Source: Desulfobulbaceae bacterium
GTDB lineage: Bacteria > Desulfobacterota > Desulfobulbia > Desulfobulbales > Desulfocapsaceae
Direction: 5' to 3'
Length of the DNA stretch: 7,022 nucleotides
Assembly (NCBI GenBank): GCA_030632405.1
Contig: DAOVUU010000123.1
Coordinates: 1-7,022 of the forward strand
Shown piece by piece: positions 1 through 5,715 of the stretch (positions are counted from its first letter, which is position 1; every line of letters starts with the position of its first letter). The notes under the pieces were generated by a model that ran no database searches, was not told the DNA's origin, and saw only the letters and a program-made list of their open reading frames with translations. A program made the translations under genes and the position numbers.

Positions 1-330
1 GATATATTCCTGTTTTATGATTCCCTCGACAGCGCGGGAGATGATAACGAAAAAATCAGGGCAGCGATGCTAAAAGCCAAAACAAAAGAAGAATCTTCAA
101 TCGTAAAACTTATCACTCATACCAGAGGAAATGGGTTCTTTCACATCCAGGGCGTCTTCCACGGACTCTTCAAGAGCAAGAGCAAACAGCGCTATATTCC
201 GCTTACCGAGGCAAATGTCACCACAGTAATACGTTCAGGTGATAAATGGCTTAAACAAAAGGTCGTAATCGAGAATTCTTTTGTTGGCGTCAGTACACAG
301 CACATAGAGTCATGTTTCCTCTCTCAGTGA
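1..330 (+). CDS. C-terminal part of a protein of unknown function (cut by left window edge)
   Basis: The reading frame is open from the first base of the window (first codons read D-I-F-L-F-Y-D-S) to a TGA stop at 328-330, so this is the last 109 residues of a longer protein. The first in-window ATG at 67 is probably internal because the frame continues upstream without a stop. The visible part is mixed charged and hydrophobic, with basic stretches (LFKSKSKQRY, DKWLKQKV) and no membrane segment. I do not recognise a family. It converges on the PliI-like gene with only four bases between the two stop codons, and no clear terminator hairpin separates them. The N-terminus outside the window would be needed to name it. 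Confidence 0.55.
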   Translation, partial: DIFLFYDSLDSAGDDNEKIRAAMLKAKTKEESSIVKLITHTRGNGFFHIQGVFHGLFKSKSKQRYIPLTEANVTTVIRSGDKWLKQKVVIENSFVGVSTQHIESCFLSQ

Positions 331-334
331 CCCG

Positions 335-922
335 TTATTTTATATCTTTGACCTTTTCAATTTTTAACTGCCACGCCGCTTCTCCGGGAAATAATCTGTA
401 GGTTATTTCCCGCTTACCTCCCGTAGGGTTTTTATGAGAGTCGCCTTCCAGATAAATCGGAAAATATCTTGTCAGCCTCCGGTTGTTTATGGTGAAAAAA
501 TCATGACCCATATACCCATCAAAATGCTTATCATCTTTTTGGATTTCAGGGAAGTTGATCATGGACAGGCTCTTGTCTCTGTTTGATGAAAAAGCCAGTA
601 AATTCCCATAACTTCCCGATCCGGCAGAAATGGTGAAAATATAAATTTCATCAAACCCATTGCCGTCAAGATCAGCAATAATTACTTCCTTTACAGGATC
701 AGAATTTACAATGGTTTCGTTTAAATTGTGTTCGAAATCATGCGACACTATCTTGATATTGCTCATACTTTGAACCGTTGGATGTGTTTCTGTAACAATT
801 ACTGTCTTGCCATTTTGCATTTTATAGGATGCCTGATGATCCTGAGCATGAGGCGAATCGAGAAAAATTACAGTGGAGGCAAGTATGGCTAGTATCTGAG
901 AAATCTTTTTATTATTCTTCAT
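335..922 (-). CDS. Secreted PliI-like inhibitor of I-type lysozyme (putative)
   Basis: This encodes a 195-residue exported protein. Residues 1-26 form a typical signal peptide: a lysine-rich start (MKNNKK), a hydrophobic core (ILAILASTVIFL) and a likely cut after PHA. The mature part has an acidic DLDGNGFDEIY segment (84-94), which resembles a calcium-binding or FG-GAP-like loop. It is followed by AGSGSYG (100-106), holding the SGxY motif known for PliI inhibitors of invertebrate-type lysozyme, then FDGYMGHD (134-141) and GDSHKNPTGG (160-169). The family acts in the periplasm and protects peptidoglycan from host or predator lysozyme; that role is inferred here from motifs. I chose ATG at 922 over a TTG one codon upstream. 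No strong Shine-Dalgarno sequence precedes it. It is transcribed away from the toxin-antitoxin pair. Another secreted FG-GAP-like protein is the main alternative. Confidence 0.7.
   Translation of the reverse strand: MKNNKKISQILAILASTVIFLDSPHAQDHQASYKMQNGKTVIVTETHPTVQSMSNIKIVSHDFEHNLNETIVNSDPVKEVIIADLDGNGFDEIYIFTISAGSGSYGNLLAFSSNRDKSLSMINFPEIQKDDKHFDGYMGHDFFTINNRRLTRYFPIYLEGDSHKNPTGGKREITYRLFPGEAAWQLKIEKVKDIK
398..435 (-). repeat. 38-base direct repeat, intact copy inside the PliI-like gene
   Basis: These 38 bases match 1809-1846 in the same orientation at 33 of 38 positions. They include an unbroken 16-base match at one end and a 7-base match (TTTTTAT) at the other. In this copy they encode the conserved K-N-P-x-G-G-x-R-E-I-T-Y stretch of the PliI-like protein. 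The two copies start 1411 bases apart and enclose most of the PliI-like gene plus the whole toxin-antitoxin pair. Confidence 0.75.
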
Positions 923-1089
923 CAAATTGTCATGCTTGTATGTTTTTGCGAGTTGTTGACTCTGTACTCTATTTCTTTACCATACCGTTGCCCCTATCTT
1001 GGTCGCTACGTTTTTAATTTTTTGTATCCTGGGAAGGATCACAGTTATAATAACGAGGTATTGAGTTCAAAGATATCTGCGGAAAGGTA

Positions 1090-1130
1090 ACACACCTTGT
1101 ATAACACGGGAAAAGTGTGTACTGTATAAG
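1090..1130 (+). promoter_or_regulatory. Candidate promoter/operator of the toxin-antitoxin pair
   Basis: Just upstream of the antitoxin gene, ACACAC (1090-1095) and GTGTGT (1115-1120) form an inverted repeat. TGTATAA occurs twice (1098-1104 and 1123-1129), 25 bases apart. TATAAG at 1125-1130 would be an acceptable -10 box about 25 bases before the ATG; no good -35 box was seen. Antitoxins of this class usually repress their own operon by binding such repeats, so an autoregulatory operator is a reasonable inference, but the sequence alone does not prove it. Confidence 0.35.
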
Positions 1131-1154
1131 TGTGAAAATAGGGGAGGTTAAAAA

Positions 1155-1376
1155 ATGGTAAAAAATATCACATTAAGTGCAGACGATTTTCTTCTTGATC
1201 GAGCCAGGAAAAAAGCTCGACAGGAAAATACTTCACTGAATCAGCTTTTCAGGAACTGGATAAAAAAATATGTTAACCGGGATGAGATTGCAGCTGAATA
1301 TACTTCTCTCATGCAAAATCTTGAGGATGTAAAAGCCGGGCAAAAATTTTCAAGAGATGAAATGAATGAAAGGTAG
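1155..1376 (+). CDS. Antitoxin of a VapBC-type pair (ribbon-helix-helix-like)
   Basis: This 73-residue protein is the likely antitoxin to the PIN toxin encoded next. The N-terminus, V-K-N-I-T-L-S followed by an acidic turn and a basic helix (LLDRARKKARQENTSLNQLF), has the strand-helix-helix layout of ribbon-helix-helix DNA-binding proteins, with the strand pairing into a DNA-reading sheet in the dimer. The C-terminal half (about residues 46-73) is charged and probably unstructured until it wraps the toxin. A strong Shine-Dalgarno sequence, GGGGAGG (1141-1147), lies seven bases before the ATG. The last 11 bases overlap the toxin start, giving coupled translation in the usual antitoxin-first order. 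It is not an AbrB-type VapB, so I give no symbol. Confidence 0.75.
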   Translation: MVKNITLSADDFLLDRARKKARQENTSLNQLFRNWIKKYVNRDEIAAEYTSLMQNLEDVKAGQKFSRDEMNER

Positions 1377-1791
1377 ATTTTTTCTCGATACCAATATTTT
1401 CGTGTATTCCTTTGATAAGACTGCAAGAGATAAACAGCAAAAATCACAAGAGCTTATAAAATTATCTCTTAAGACCGGTCTGGGATATGTTAGTTTTCAG
1501 GTCATTCAGGAATTTTTTAATGTTGCATCAAGAAAATTTGAAGTACCAATGCCCTTACTGAACAGTAAGGAATATCTCGACAAGGTTTTTATGCAGCTTG
1601 AAGTTGTTTATCCAGATAGTGACTTTATGAAAACAGGTTTAGATATAGCATCAACCACAGGTTATCCTTTTTATGATTCATTGATTATTTCAGCCGCTCT
1701 CAAAGCTGGCTGCGACATCCTCTATACTGAAGATTTACAGGATGGCCAGCAAGTTCGGAGCCTCACCATTTCCAATCCATTTATCCGTTGA
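1366..1791 (+). CDS. vapC: PIN-domain toxin, VapC-type ribonuclease
   Basis: This is a 141-residue single-domain PIN protein, the normal size for VapC toxins, which are magnesium-dependent endoribonucleases that cut tRNA or rRNA and stop growth. The acidic metal-binding residues are visible: D8 in FFLDTN, E49 in VIQEFFN, D104 in PFYDSLI, and D123/D126 in YTEDLQDG. The active site therefore looks intact. The start ATG lies 11 bases inside the antitoxin gene, with only a weak purine-rich site before it, so translation probably depends on the antitoxin. No clear terminator follows; the next bases are an A-run and then the PliI-like relic. Which RNA it cuts cannot be read from the sequence. Confidence 0.85.
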   Translation: MKGRFFLDTNIFVYSFDKTARDKQQKSQELIKLSLKTGLGYVSFQVIQEFFNVASRKFEVPMPLLNSKEYLDKVFMQLEVVYPDSDFMKTGLDIASTTGYPFYDSLIISAALKAGCDILYTEDLQDGQQVRSLTISNPFIR

Positions 1792-1802
1792 GGTAAAAAA
1801 AA

Positions 1803-1847
1803 TTAACCGTAGGTTATTTCCCGCCGGCCTCCCGCAGGATTTTTATC
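1803..1847 (-). pseudogene. Relic of a second PliI-like gene
   Basis: Read on the minus strand, this stretch gives D-K-N-P-A-G-G-R-R-E-I-T-Y-G and then TAA. It matches residues 163-176 of the PliI-like protein at 335-922 in the same frame. Of five base differences across the 38-base core, two are silent, which suggests an old coding copy rather than a random repeat. Nothing of the rest of the gene is visible: upstream on the minus strand it is replaced at once by the antiporter tail, whose stop codon overlaps it, and downstream it meets the end of vapC. Confidence 0.5.
1809..1846 (-). repeat. 38-base direct repeat, second copy
   Basis: This is the partner of 398-435, 33 of 38 bases identical and in the same orientation. 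A weak GC-rich hairpin (CCTGC pairing with GCGGG on the minus strand) lies inside it, but without a following U-run it is not a convincing terminator. Confidence 0.7.
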
Positions 1848-2058
1848 AGGTCAACTTTTCTTTCGTACCCGTTTTTTCCCCCATCAGTTTAGAAAGCGGG
1901 TTAGCAGAAATGCCGTGGGATACCAGGCTGAGGAACACGGTCAGTACCACCACCATGGCGATGAATCCACCTCCTGGAACACCCTCATTTATGACAATAA
2001 TTGCAAAGACAAGGCTGGCCAGGCCCACAACGGTCACCTGCTTCCATATCTCAGTCAC
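1846..2058 (-). pseudogene. C-terminal tail of a CPA1-type Na+/H+ antiporter, probably a gene remnant
   Basis: The 70-residue frame from GTG at 2058 contains VVGLASLVFAIIV (10-22), E25-G-V-P-G-G and a last helix running into LSLVSHGISANPLSKLMG (43-60). This is the order at the C-terminus of NhaP/CPA1 sodium-proton antiporters, from the GLASLVFA helix to the HGxSAxPL end. Intact members have 400 or more residues; everything before the GLASLVFA helix is missing. Upstream in the same frame a stop occurs at 2083-2085, so no longer protein is hidden here. The GTG overlaps the potassium channel gene by eight bases, so the tail may still be translated by coupling. It could be a retained two-helix membrane peptide, but decay after a deletion is simpler. 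Confidence 0.6.
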
Positions 2059-2719
2059 GCCTGTCAGATATAAACATCCCCATCAGCCATGCCACTACAA
2101 CTGCGGTAAAAAACTGCCCCATGATTGCCTCCATCTGGCAAAGAGAAGCCGCACCGGGTGATTGAGGAGTAATATCTCCATAACCGAGAGTTGTCAGGGT
2201 AACAAAACTGAAATAATTAAATATATGGGATGCATTCTGCGTATCCTCAAGGAGAGCACCACTGTAGGCTCCCGGACTCAGCTGATATAACAAGGTATAG
2301 AGTGAACCCCAGAAGAGCCCGATGATGAGATACAGACTGAATGTCGCGTAGAGTACATTTGTGCTCACTCTCCGGGCATTTCTGATCTGGGATATAAATG
2401 AATAGATGAGGAGTCCATAATAGACAGCAAAAAGGAGATGTGCACCAAAGCGGCTGAAAGAAATAATATCATAGAGACCAAGCCAGTACAGAATGAGAAG
2501 AGGCAGAAGCAGGGTAACGGCGATAGAGCGCTGTTTTTTTTGTTTATTCACAGCATACACTGCGGCAAACAGCGCTGCCGACAGTGATACATGAGCAAGA
2601 ATCGCCAAAGAGTGATTTGGTTCCAAAAAAGGGCTGCCCACAATGTAGAGGAGCAGAAAAAATAGAAGATTCCTGAACCCATGCCCCTCTATGGACTGTT
2701 TTTTTTCTTGTATCGCCAT
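2051..2719 (-). CDS. Six-helix potassium channel (Ion_trans_2 pore)
   Basis: A 222-residue inner-membrane protein. Hydrophobic segments lie at about 16-31, 37-57, 65-83, 91-111, 121-145 and 193-216. Between the last two is a pore loop, FSFVTLTTLGYGDITP (170-185), with the canonical potassium filter TLGYGD (177-182). It should therefore conduct K+ as a tetramer. The fourth helix lacks a regular row of arginines, so no classical voltage sensor is evident. There is no RCK or cyclic-nucleotide domain, and the protein ends just after the last helix (FISDRRD). I place the start at ATG 2719 because GAGGAG sits seven bases before it; a TTG five codons earlier falls over that ribosome site and is unlikely. 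The 3' end overlaps the antiporter tail by eight bases. What gates the channel is unknown. Confidence 0.85.
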   Translation of the reverse strand: MAIQEKKQSIEGHGFRNLLFFLLLYIVGSPFLEPNHSLAILAHVSLSAALFAAVYAVNKQKKQRSIAVTLLLPLLILYWLGLYDIISFSRFGAHLLFAVYYGLLIYSFISQIRNARRVSTNVLYATFSLYLIIGLFWGSLYTLLYQLSPGAYSGALLEDTQNASHIFNYFSFVTLTTLGYGDITPQSPGAASLCQMEAIMGQFFTAVVVAWLMGMFISDRRD

Positions 2720-2784
2720 TTCACTGCTCCTCAAGATCAGGATTATTTCGCCTGGTAGAGTCAGTATGCATAAGCGGTGAACCA

Positions 2785-2919
2785 GCCTTGAAGGATGCCT
2801 GGCATGAGGTTAATTGGAGAACGGATATAATCTTGCAGGATCGGTCGGAAAGGGATATTTATGACGATCGTAAATGGAGCGGTTTTGTTCAGAAGGCCAT
2901 GTTTTTAGGGCAACCTTAG
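2785..2919 (+). pseudogene. Possible gene fragment of unknown family
   Basis: In the otherwise empty 2720-3018 interval, this plus-strand frame reads with protein-like composition, for example KDAWHEVNW, then QDRSERDIYDDRKWSGF, ending FLGQP before a TAG at 2917-2919. It is rich in tryptophan and charged residues, unlike typical noncoding translation. It has no ATG start and no ribosome site. Just after it a different frame reads a strongly hydrophobic segment (ITPALFFVFLFLLLFYMP), also without a start codon. Together these could be decayed ends of lost genes. The family is not recognised, and chance cannot be excluded. Confidence 0.25.
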
Positions 2920-2945
2920 AAAGCGATGTTTTATCACCTTTGCCC
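2908..2945 (-). other. Imperfect hairpin between the P-II operon and the channel gene
   Basis: GGGCAA and TTGCCC bracket this stretch. On the minus strand an inner stem, GTGAT-aaaac-ATCGC, can also form, with one G-U pair that would be a C-A mismatch on the plus strand, so a minus-strand RNA folds better. It lies about 75 bases after the second P-II-like gene. No U-run follows, so it is not a standard intrinsic terminator; it could be an mRNA end-protecting structure or chance. Confidence 0.25.
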
Positions 2946-3018
2946 GTATTACCCCTGCTCTATTTTTTGTTTTTCTTTTTCTACTACTGTTTTATATGCC
3001 GAAAGTTCTGTGTTCACA

Positions 3019-3405
3019 TTATCCCTCTTCCACCATCTCCTGCGGCAAAGAAAAGCTGCTGGCACCAAGTAGCGGCGCCATGAATATTACACCAGCGCCG
3101 GGCTCGCCAATCCCCGCTTTCTCATAAATAAAATCAAACACTTCATCCGCCTTGGCTTCCGGCACAATCACTTCGATCAGTCTCGCAAAGTGCGGTTCAG
3201 GAAGTTCGTCAGCTTGGGTTTTTGCCTCAAACAGGGAAGCAAACCCCCGACAGTTGATACTGTTGGCACGACTGATCTGGCATTCCTTGTAGAGGGCTCG
3301 CAGCAATTCCTTTTCCTTCTTTTCACTGCTTATTACGCAGGTGATAAGCTTCGCTGCCTTGCGCACCACGTGATGTTGTGTATCATTGATGGTATCCATG
3401 ATCAT
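3019..3405 (-). CDS. Divergent P-II-like protein, second of a tandem pair
   Basis: A 128-residue soluble protein of P-II (GlnB) size. AAKLITCVIS (17-26) matches the first strand of the fold and the paired gene's ALITCVIQ. ELLRALYK is the first helix, RLIEVIVP with DEVFDFIYEKAG the second strand-helix unit, and EPGAGVIFMAPL (101-112) the B-loop and last strand. P-II proteins form trimers that bind small effectors and dock on transporters or enzymes. The middle (about 45-72) differs from the T-loop of GlnB and of the neighbouring copy, lacks the uridylylated tyrosine motif and contains two cysteines (C42, C52). The start is three bases after the previous stop with no good ribosome site, implying coupled translation; the ATG at 3399 is an alternative. 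It probably partners the preceding P-II-like protein or the DUF1538 membrane protein. Confidence 0.7.
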   Translation of the reverse strand: MIMDTINDTQHHVVRKAAKLITCVISSEKKEKELLRALYKECQISRANSINCRGFASLFEAKTQADELPEPHFARLIEVIVPEAKADEVFDFIYEKAGIGEPGAGVIFMAPLLGASSFSLPQEMVEEG

Positions 3406-3408
3406 CAG

Positions 3409-3783
3409 TCAAGCGGATTCTGTATTATTTAACGATTTAAGAACATTTTCCGGCAAATAGGTCGCCACCTTCTCCAGCGGAGTGATGTACATGAAGCCCA
3501 CCCCCGGAGTATCGAGCTCACCGGCACGATACAGTGCATCGAAGACCACGTCCCTTTGTTCGGCTGAGACCAGCACACTGACAACGTCCTTTTCGGTTTC
3601 AACAGCTATACCCCATAAACCAAAACGCTTGCGTGCCCCGGTGCCTTTGGCATGGTGTACGCTGGAACCGACGGATACCCCGAGTTTACGTGCAGCCTTG
3701 AGAATCGCATCGCCGCGACCCACTTGTATCACACAGGTAATCAGGGCAGCGTCCGTTAGGTAGACAATATTTTGTTTGCTCAT
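3409..3783 (-). CDS. P-II-like signalling protein, first of a tandem pair
   Basis: A 124-residue P-II-family protein. DAALITCVIQ (11-20), GDAILKAARKLGV (24-36), a glycine/basic T-loop equivalent, AKGTGARKRFG (45-55), a second strand-helix unit (VVSVLVSAEQRDVVFDALYRAG) and TPGVGFMYITPL (92-103) as B-loop region follow the GlnB order. The tyrosine modified in GlnB and its usual TGxxGDGKIF signature are absent, so this is not a canonical nitrogen regulator. Such proteins sense nucleotides or small ions and gate a nearby transporter. I place the start at ATG 3783, which overlaps the DUF1538 stop as ATGA; the frame is open further upstream, but that would read through the upstream gene. AGGAGG lies 13 bases before the start. 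The ligand is unknown. Confidence 0.8.
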   Translation of the reverse strand: MSKQNIVYLTDAALITCVIQVGRGDAILKAARKLGVSVGSSVHHAKGTGARKRFGLWGIAVETEKDVVSVLVSAEQRDVVFDALYRAGELDTPGVGFMYITPLEKVATYLPENVLKSLNNTESA

Positions 3784-5567
3784 ACGATGGCCTGAGCCTC
3801 CTGTTCGTGAGATGTGGAAACTGCCTGAATTGCCAAGGTCTGTATTCTCGCCTGGTAACTGGCCCACAAGCCTGTTACCATGACGCTGATTATCGGCCCG
3901 ATGGAAGCAAGACAGAGAATGCCAAAACCTTCAACGGCATTCATTGCCCCGCCAATTCCAAGCCCCATGGCCAACACCAGGGGCACAGTGATCGGGCCGG
4001 TGGTCACTCCAGCACTATCCCAGGCGACATTAACAAATTGCTCACTTGAGAAGAAGGTCAGCACAATAGCCAGCAGATAACCCGGCACCAGAATCCATAC
4101 CAATGGAAGATCAAATACCAGCTTGGCCACACCTGCTGCAATTCCAAAGGCAACCCCGAGGGATACCGCCTTCAACAATGTACTTTTTTTGAAAACACCG
4201 TTGGTCAGCTCCTCAGTGGTCTCGCCAAGAGCGTTGAGGGCTGGTTCCGCTATCGTTGCCCCATAGCCCAAAGCCCAAGCAAATAACAATGCCAGGGTCA
4301 CACCGACGATATATTTATAAATGGGCGAGATCTCTATGCCTGGTATCTCGAGGAATGCAGCCGGAACCAGACTACCAATACTCCCTCCCAGCATGGAAAG
4401 CCCGAAGGTAAGTCCCAGGTTGAAGATACACATACCAATGACGGTGAGAACGATACCGTAGATCATTTCCCCCTTATTCTGCAGCTTCTCCTTCAGCACA
4501 ACGTTGAAGACAAAAAACAGAAACAGCACCAGGGGCAAAATTGCGCGGACACCCAAGACAATCTCCTGCCAGGGACTACGCTCATACCAGGCGGGTGACA
4601 CATCTTGGGCAGTACTTGCAAGATCCCTTGCCAGAGCGATAATCTCTCCCGGCGACTGACTGTTTGAGACGTAAAGCGCCAGCAAAAATACTCCGATAAT
4701 GGGAAACAGAGAGGCCAGGGTTACGATACCAAAGCCTGATAATTCAGAATCCCCCTTGCCAGCTGCTGCCGCGATACCAATACCCAGCGAAAGCACCAGC
4801 GGCACAGTCACCGGCCCGGTTGTCACCGCACCGCAGTCCCAGGCCAGACCAATCACCTTTTGCAATTCCGGATCCATTGCCGCAAACAGGGTTAGTGCCA
4901 GCACCGGCATAAGAGTTGCGTAAATCAGGGGTTTCAGACTCCAACCATAAACAAACCTGAGCGTGCCCAGCACCGCGGCCAGACCCACACTGGCACCTAC
5001 TACCAGCACCAGCACGCCGGACCAATCATTGAGCAGGGCGTATAGATAAGGTGCCTGCTCAACAGATACATTCTGACCAGCTGCCTTGAGCGCACCAATT
5101 GCCGGCTCTGCAAAGGTCACCCCGATACCCAGCAGCAACGTAATCAATAAAACCAGAGGGAGTGATAATTTTCGTGGCAGGGTGGCGCCAATCACAGTAC
5201 CGAATGGCATCAACCCAAGTTTGAGCCCTTCCATAAAGAACATTAGCCCCACGATAACCGCGAAAAGACCGGAAGTGATAATCCAGTAGTCCGCTTCCAG
5301 CTGTCGCAGGATAAGGATCTGGAACAAGACAAGGTAGACCGCAAGTGGCACCACTGCTTTTATCTGTTCCATGAAACGCACTGAGACATAGGGGCGTATC
5401 AGCCGATAAATCTCAGCGGGCACAAGCTTTAAGGGGGGCAGCTCACGTGGAACTACACACCCTTCCGCATCCGTTTCGAGCTTCGGAAAAAAGCGGTTCA
5501 TGCTCATCTCATTGCGGCCTGCCCCAAGCTTGCGCTGATAGTCTCCAAATCGATAACTTGATGACAT
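3780..5567 (-). CDS. DUF1538 family membrane protein, putative transporter with two tandem halves
   Basis: A 595-residue polytopic inner-membrane protein with a hydrophilic N-terminus of about 65 residues. Its two halves repeat the same blocks in order: helix 66-88 with 337-359; MEGLKLGLMPFGTVIG (112-127) with the related 382-398 segment; FAEPAIGAL (152-160) with IAEPALNAL (439-447); VTTGPVTVPLVL (248-259) with VTTGPITVPLVL (521-532); and GFGIVTLASLFPII (278-291) with GFGILCLASIGPII (547-560). This matches DUF1538 proteins. Internal duplication with glycine- and proline-rich repeated motifs is typical of secondary transporters and channels, so transport is inferred; the substrate is unknown. 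AGGAG at 5579-5583, 11 bases before the ATG, supports the start. It heads a coupled operon with two P-II-like genes, which likely regulate it. A 148-base gap separates it from the phosphate transporter gene. Confidence 0.8.
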   Translation of the reverse strand: MSSSYRFGDYQRKLGAGRNEMSMNRFFPKLETDAEGCVVPRELPPLKLVPAEIYRLIRPYVSVRFMEQIKAVVPLAVYLVLFQILILRQLEADYWIITSGLFAVIVGLMFFMEGLKLGLMPFGTVIGATLPRKLSLPLVLLITLLLGIGVTFAEPAIGALKAAGQNVSVEQAPYLYALLNDWSGVLVLVVGASVGLAAVLGTLRFVYGWSLKPLIYATLMPVLALTLFAAMDPELQKVIGLAWDCGAVTTGPVTVPLVLSLGIGIAAAAGKGDSELSGFGIVTLASLFPIIGVFLLALYVSNSQSPGEIIALARDLASTAQDVSPAWYERSPWQEIVLGVRAILPLVLFLFFVFNVVLKEKLQNKGEMIYGIVLTVIGMCIFNLGLTFGLSMLGGSIGSLVPAAFLEIPGIEISPIYKYIVGVTLALLFAWALGYGATIAEPALNALGETTEELTNGVFKKSTLLKAVSLGVAFGIAAGVAKLVFDLPLVWILVPGYLLAIVLTFFSSEQFVNVAWDSAGVTTGPITVPLVLAMGLGIGGAMNAVEGFGILCLASIGPIISVMVTGLWASYQARIQTLAIQAVSTSHEQEAQAIV

Positions 5568-5715
5568 AGGGTTATCGTCTCCTAGTTAATTTGTCAAAAA
5601 AAGGTCACCTTTCCACTTATCCCGATATTGCAGACATAAAGTTGAAATCAGGAACCTGCGACCAATACTCTACTTTATTATTAAACCATAGTCGTCGAGT
5701 TTTCCATATCGAAAA

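Noticed and set aside
1026..1039. ATCCT/AGGAT small inverted repeat between the PliI-like and antitoxin genes
   Set aside because: A five-base stem is too short to support a terminator or operator call.
1742..2161. 139-codon plus-strand frame after vapC
   Set aside because: It overlaps the end of vapC and runs antisense to the antiporter tail and channel; composition is proline/histidine-rich and not protein-like.
2961..2990. T-rich tract as an intrinsic terminator
   Set aside because: It is T-rich only on the plus strand, where no gene ends and no stable hairpin directly precedes it.
3009..3018. TGTGTTCACA palindrome next to the second P-II-like gene stop
   Set aside because: Short enough to occur by chance and located at a gene end, not upstream of a start; spacing does not fit a CRP site.
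2874..3083. 69-codon plus-strand frame across the intergenic gap
   Set aside because: No ribosome site, runs antisense into the second P-II-like gene, and its hydrophobic part comes from a T-rich tract.
3482..3763. 93-codon plus-strand frame opposite the first P-II-like gene
   Set aside because: Antisense shadow of a gene with a recognisable P-II fold and a coupled start.
3784..3867. 28-residue N-terminal extension of the first P-II-like protein
   Set aside because: It would overlap the DUF1538 coding region; the ATGA overlap gives a P-II-sized protein that starts where the family does.
4744..5025. 93-codon minus-strand frame inside the DUF1538 gene
   Set aside because: It is a glycine/arginine-rich frame-shifted shadow of the well-supported membrane protein on the same strand.
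5592..5597. TTGACA on the minus strand as a -35 box for the DUF1538 operon
   Set aside because: The matching -10 position falls on the bases just before the start codon, with no TATAAT-like sequence, and would exclude the ribosome site.
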